A stretch of 7,416 nucleotides of DNA. Origin: Methanolinea sp. UBA473. GTDB lineage: Archaea; Halobacteriota; Methanomicrobia; Methanomicrobiales; Methanospirillaceae. Of this stretch, positions 5,583 through 7,416 are shown one piece after another. Numbering within the stretch: position 1 is the first letter of the stretch; the number at the start of each line of letters is the position of its first letter. The notes under the pieces are model-generated. The model was not told the origin of the DNA, did no database searches, and was given only the letters and a program-made list of their open reading frames with translations. Where the stretch lies: the NCBI GenBank assembly GCA_002509495.1, contig DAEV01000036.1:1-7416 (forward strand), written 5' to 3'. A program made the position numbers and the translations under genes.

Positions 5583-5750
5583 TTAGAACCGGGGTTTCCT
5601 GTGCTTCGGTAAGCACTCCCGGCAGTAGACCGGCCTTCCTTCCGTGGGGGTGAACGGCACCTCGCACTCTTTTCCGCAATCTGCACATACTGTCTTTGTC
5701 ATGGTACGAGGGCGGAAAGAATCCGATCCCCTAAAACTTCTTGAATCCAT
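5583..5750 (-). CDS. Small CxxC-x17-CxxC zinc-ribbon protein, copy 1
   Basis: The 55-residue product has two zinc-binding pairs, CADC and CREC, exactly 17 residues apart, then a basic tail LPKHRKPRF. This is the CxxC-x17-CxxC family (TIGR04272-type) found in methanogens and other prokaryotes, presumed to bind zinc; its role is unknown. Two starts are possible. ATG at 5702 gives 39 residues (MTKTV...). ATG at 5750 adds a 16-residue Arg/Gly/Ser-rich lead (MDSRSFRGSDSFRPRT). I prefer 5750, because copy 2 keeps the same frame over this lead despite changed bases and a one-codon length difference, and because relatives I recall have a Gly/Arg-rich lead. The basic tail and lead suggest nucleic-acid contact, an inference. 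Other frames over this region are shadows. Confidence 0.8.
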   Translation of the reverse strand: MDSRSFRGSDSFRPRTMTKTVCADCGKECEVPFTPTEGRPVYCRECLPKHRKPRF

Positions 5751-5787
5751 TGTGTTTACCTATGCAGTTTATTGTCTGCACTATACA
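5751..5787 (-). promoter_or_regulatory. Likely promoter and inverted repeat before zinc-ribbon copy 1
   Basis: A TATA-like TGTATAG lies at 5787-5781 on the minus strand, about 34 bp before ATG 5750, which would give a short leader of roughly 9 nt. Between it and the start lies the inverted repeat TGCAG (5763-5767)/CTGCA (5776-5780). The same repeat and a stretch reading ATCCATTGTGTTTACC on the plus strand recur before copy 2. No strong Shine-Dalgarno site is seen. Confidence 0.5.
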
Positions 5788-6408
5788 TGTGGCATCGGCA
5801 TGTTCATATAGTTGTGGATGGGGGAGTCCAGTCGCACGGTAATCCTGGCTTTTTTTCCAGAAAATCCCGGATCGCGCAAGAGCTCGTACGGCCTGTATCC
5901 AGGGGTATCCGGAACCGGGTGGGACCTGCCGGTTTCCGGATGGAGACGACCATTTTCCCGGACCGCATAGAATGCATTCCCGGGCGGATCTCCGCCGGAT
6001 CCGATGGATTCTACCCCTCCAGTCCCGGCATCGGTTTGGCGCAAACTAAAGAGCAATTATTTCCAAGGATTAAAATGGCTTTTTTCAAAAAATATGCAAT
6101 TTTCACAGTATTTTCCACCAGGGTGAGCGCAATTTCGCATGGAACCTGGACAAACTGCGACAGACCCGGAAAACGGAAGGCGTAACGGGGTTTTTTCGGC
6201 TGATCGCGACGCATGTCCCCGCGAGGAGACTCCCCGGAACCTAATTGCACGGAATACGAATACCCGGCGACGGTGCCGGCGGGACACCCGGAGAACAGGA
6301 CCGGCCCGTCATTGCGCCGGGGAATTACGGCACGCCAGGGACCTCCGCTCCGCTCCCTGGAACGATCCTGGTACGAAGAGATTCTTGAAACGCAGCAGAA
6401 ACGAATCG

Positions 6409-6414
6409 AAAAAA
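6409..6414 (-). terminator. Possible poly-T terminator of zinc-ribbon gene copy 2
   Basis: On the minus strand a run of six T follows the stop codon by 8 nt, in the context CCATTTTTTCG, mirroring the site after copy 1. Confidence 0.4.
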
Positions 6415-6422
6415 TGGAGGGG

Positions 6423-6587
6423 TTAGTACCGGGGTTTCCTGTGCTTCGGTAAGCATTCCCGGCAGTAGACCGGCCTTCCTTCCGTGGGGGTGAACGGCAC
6501 CTCGCACTCTTTTCCGCAGTCCGCACATACAGTTTTTGTCATAGTCCGGGGCCGGTTGAATCCTCCCCTGAATCCTCTGTCATCCAT
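6423..6587 (-). CDS. Small CxxC-x17-CxxC zinc-ribbon protein, copy 2
   Basis: The 54-residue product is nearly identical to copy 1. From the shared MTKTV to the end only the last residue differs (Y for F), and about 6 of 120 bases differ, mostly at silent positions. The Arg/Gly-rich lead (MDDRGFRGGFNRPRT) is more diverged and one codon shorter, yet still in frame, which supports ATG 6587 over the internal ATG at 6542. An in-frame ATG at 6617 would add ten residues read from the promoter region and is unlikely. CADC and CREC form the zinc site. This copy is 840 bp from copy 1 in the same orientation. Its function is not known; a role in nucleic-acid binding or as a small ribosome- or polymerase-associated factor is only a guess from size and charge. 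Confidence 0.82.
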   Translation of the reverse strand: MDDRGFRGGFNRPRTMTKTVCADCGKECEVPFTPTEGRPVYCRECLPKHRKPRY

Positions 6588-6646
6588 TGTGTTTACCCAT
6601 GCAGTTTGTTGCTGCAAATAAATGTTGATGTGGTGGAGTATTTAAG
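6588..6646 (-). promoter_or_regulatory. Likely promoter and inverted repeat before zinc-ribbon copy 2
   Basis: TTTATTT (6622-6616, minus strand) lies about 32 bp before ATG 6587, matching the position of the TATA-like box of copy 1. A stronger-looking archaeal TATA, CTTAAATAC, is at 6646-6638 and would give a longer leader. The inverted repeat TGCAG (6600-6604)/CTGCA (6612-6616) is conserved with copy 1. Confidence 0.5.
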
Positions 6647-6864
6647 GGTGTGGATGGTGGTAGGGATTTTTCCTCCGTGGGAGATTTACTATTGGTCAAG
6701 GGCCGAATGCCTTTTTTTTAAAGCCCAGGACAGTCCAGGATTGGATGCAACAGGAAAATCCCGGTCATTAGTACTTAGTTACCTTGTTCGCGTTTATGAA
6801 GAGAATATACAGGCAATATTGATAAGAAAGGGGAAAAACCGTTAAACTAGGGTATAGTGGCAAT
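6647..6864. other. AT-rich flank between zinc-ribbon copy 2 and the transposase
   Basis: A 79-codon plus-strand frame (6606-6845) covers this stretch, but it starts inside the copy 2 promoter, lacks a ribosome binding site and has no recognisable motif, so I do not call it a gene. The right end of the insertion sequence should lie within the last few dozen bases; with only one end visible, the terminal inverted repeat and target duplication cannot be fixed. Confidence 0.4.
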
Positions 6865-7416
6865 CTAGCCACCAACCTCCTGTTCTAACAGTTTGAGAAT
6901 TCGTCTAACCTTCATGATATCACTTTCCTTTCGGTGATTGTATCGCCAGATATATTCACCGAGATAAAGAGGAAGTTTCTCCCGTCGGATTCCTCCTTTT
7001 GAGGCAAGTTTTCGTTTCAGATATCCCCAAAAATCCTTCCAATCCATTGATATGATTCCCTTTACCATCGCTATACTGCTTCTCCCCGTGATTCACCAAT
7101 CGATGAACAAACCCTCGAGATGCGATACCGGTGTATGCCCTCCAGGTGTCAGAACAGACAACAGATCCTGGCGTGACCTGGCGAGTGATGAGTGGTTGAA
7201 GGGTCCCGGCCTCGACGTCATTCACAACCTCGGCCCAGACGGTGCCATTTCGACATAGGATCCCAAAAACTGGTTGTTTTTTGGTTCCTCTTCCTCGTTT
7301 AGTTCCGGAATCTCGAATGATTTTCCGTTTATTCTTCCACTGGCCTCCGAGATAGGTTTCATCCACCTCAACCGTTCCAGAGAAGATTTCGGGGACATCC
7401 CGGGTGAGAGCTCGTC
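6865..7416 (-). pseudogene. IS1595-family (ISXO2-like) transposase, frameshifted, 3' part
   Basis: The frame is open to the right edge (RALTRDVPEIFSGT, then VEVDETYLGGQWKNKRK), so the N-terminal part with the zinc finger is outside. The first catalytic Asp is in VEVDETYLGG (about 7374-7345), the second in CSDTWRAY, and the third position is in HINGLEGF. The frame then shifts: after GLEGF the expected WGYLKRKL continues only in another frame, which runs on to the stop at 6865 (IWRYNHRKES, LEQEVGG). Removing one base from the A5 run at 7029-7033 restores one continuous IS1595 protein. The shift needed is +1, not the -1 slippage common in insertion sequences, so a dead copy or a homopolymer sequencing error is likelier than programmed frameshifting. 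GTG at 7366 is internal, not a start. Confidence 0.88.
6865..7416 (-). mobile_element. IS1595-family insertion sequence, right part
   Basis: This is inferred from the transposase remnant. The visible part includes the 3' end of the transposase and presumably the terminal repeat somewhere in about 6838-6864; the other end is beyond the window. Its AT-richer composition relative to the ligase and permease fits transfer from elsewhere. Confidence 0.7.

Larger units (their letters stand above)
5751..6422. other. Region of about 670 bp without a convincing gene, between the zinc-ribbon copies
   Basis: The right side of copy 1's promoter lies at 5751-5790. Open frames of 91-171 codons cross the rest on both strands, but they have no ribosome binding sites, no recognisable motifs and mixed composition. 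One of them runs through copy 2 out of frame. Small hairpins occur, for example GGCGGA-TC-TCCGCC at 5983-5996. The section 6055-6130 is clearly A/T-rich, with T and A runs, and the flanks are GC-rich. The right end, about 6400-6422, carries the poly-T end of copy 2. I see no tRNA or known ncRNA fold. Confidence 0.5.

Noticed and set aside
5772..6185. 137-codon plus-strand open frame between the zinc-ribbon genes
   Set aside because: No ribosome binding site, no recognisable motif, and it begins in the likely promoter of the minus-strand gene.
6011..6526. 171-codon minus-strand open frame
   Set aside because: It starts inside zinc-ribbon copy 2 in the wrong frame; the equivalent frame at copy 1 (5438-5686) has a different continuation, so there is no conservation beyond the shared core.
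6606..6845. 79-codon plus-strand open frame
   Set aside because: It overlaps the TATA-like boxes of zinc-ribbon copy 2 and has no start signal or family resemblance; kept only as intergenic description.
7020..7045. Programmed -1 frameshift in the transposase
   Set aside because: Joining the two frames needs +1 (or removal of one base), and no classic slippery heptamer is placed correctly.

Overview
The window looks like part of a methanogenic euryarchaeon genome, most likely from Methanomicrobia/Methanomicrobiales. The reasons are a CxxC-x17-CxxC zinc-ribbon family I associate with methanogens, Shine-Dalgarno sites of the GGAGGTG type, AT-rich TATA-like boxes, poly-T gene ends, and GC-rich REP-like intergenic repeats typical of such genomes. 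This placement is by recognition, not by a search. Base composition is uneven: the ligase, the permease and the repeat block are GC-rich, while the toxin-antitoxin genes and the transposase are richer in AT, which suggests an accessory region.

Layout, left to right. (1) At 3-929 (+) lies the C-terminal part of a GCS2/YbdK-like glutamate-cysteine (carboxylate-amine) ligase, cut by the window edge. (2) At 975-1600 (-) lies a complete mntA-hepT type VII toxin-antitoxin operon with intact catalytic motifs. (3) At 1601-2175 there is a gene-free block with two direct copies of a 57-bp GC-rich repeat and two inverted copies of a second hairpin element; one hairpin copy forms the 3' end of the next gene. 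(4) At 2176-3513 (-) lies an APC-superfamily amino-acid permease. (5) At 3581-4269 (-) lies a second HEPN/nucleotidyltransferase pair, from a different HEPN subfamily and in the opposite gene order. (6) At 4323-4708 (-) lies a hicB-hicA pair whose hicA is truncated. (7) At 4833-5335 (+) lies a complete relB/relE-type pair, divergent from hicBA. (8) At 5583-5750 and 6423-6587 (-) lie two nearly identical tiny CxxC-x17-CxxC zinc-ribbon genes, separated by about 670 bp with no convincing gene. (9) At 6865-7416 (-) lies the 3' part of an IS1595-family transposase with a frameshift, cut by the right edge.

The main theme is a toxin-antitoxin island. Four modules sit within about 4.4 kb, around one transporter and next to a decaying insertion sequence. 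Within each intact module the genes overlap by 4 or 22 nt, so each pair is probably translated together. I see no CRISPR array, tRNA or rRNA. Nothing here can be called a clearly new system. The parts least explained are the repeat-encoded tail of the permease, the homogenised zinc-ribbon pair with its conserved upstream inverted repeat, the HEPN protein without the RNase motif, and the truncated hicA.
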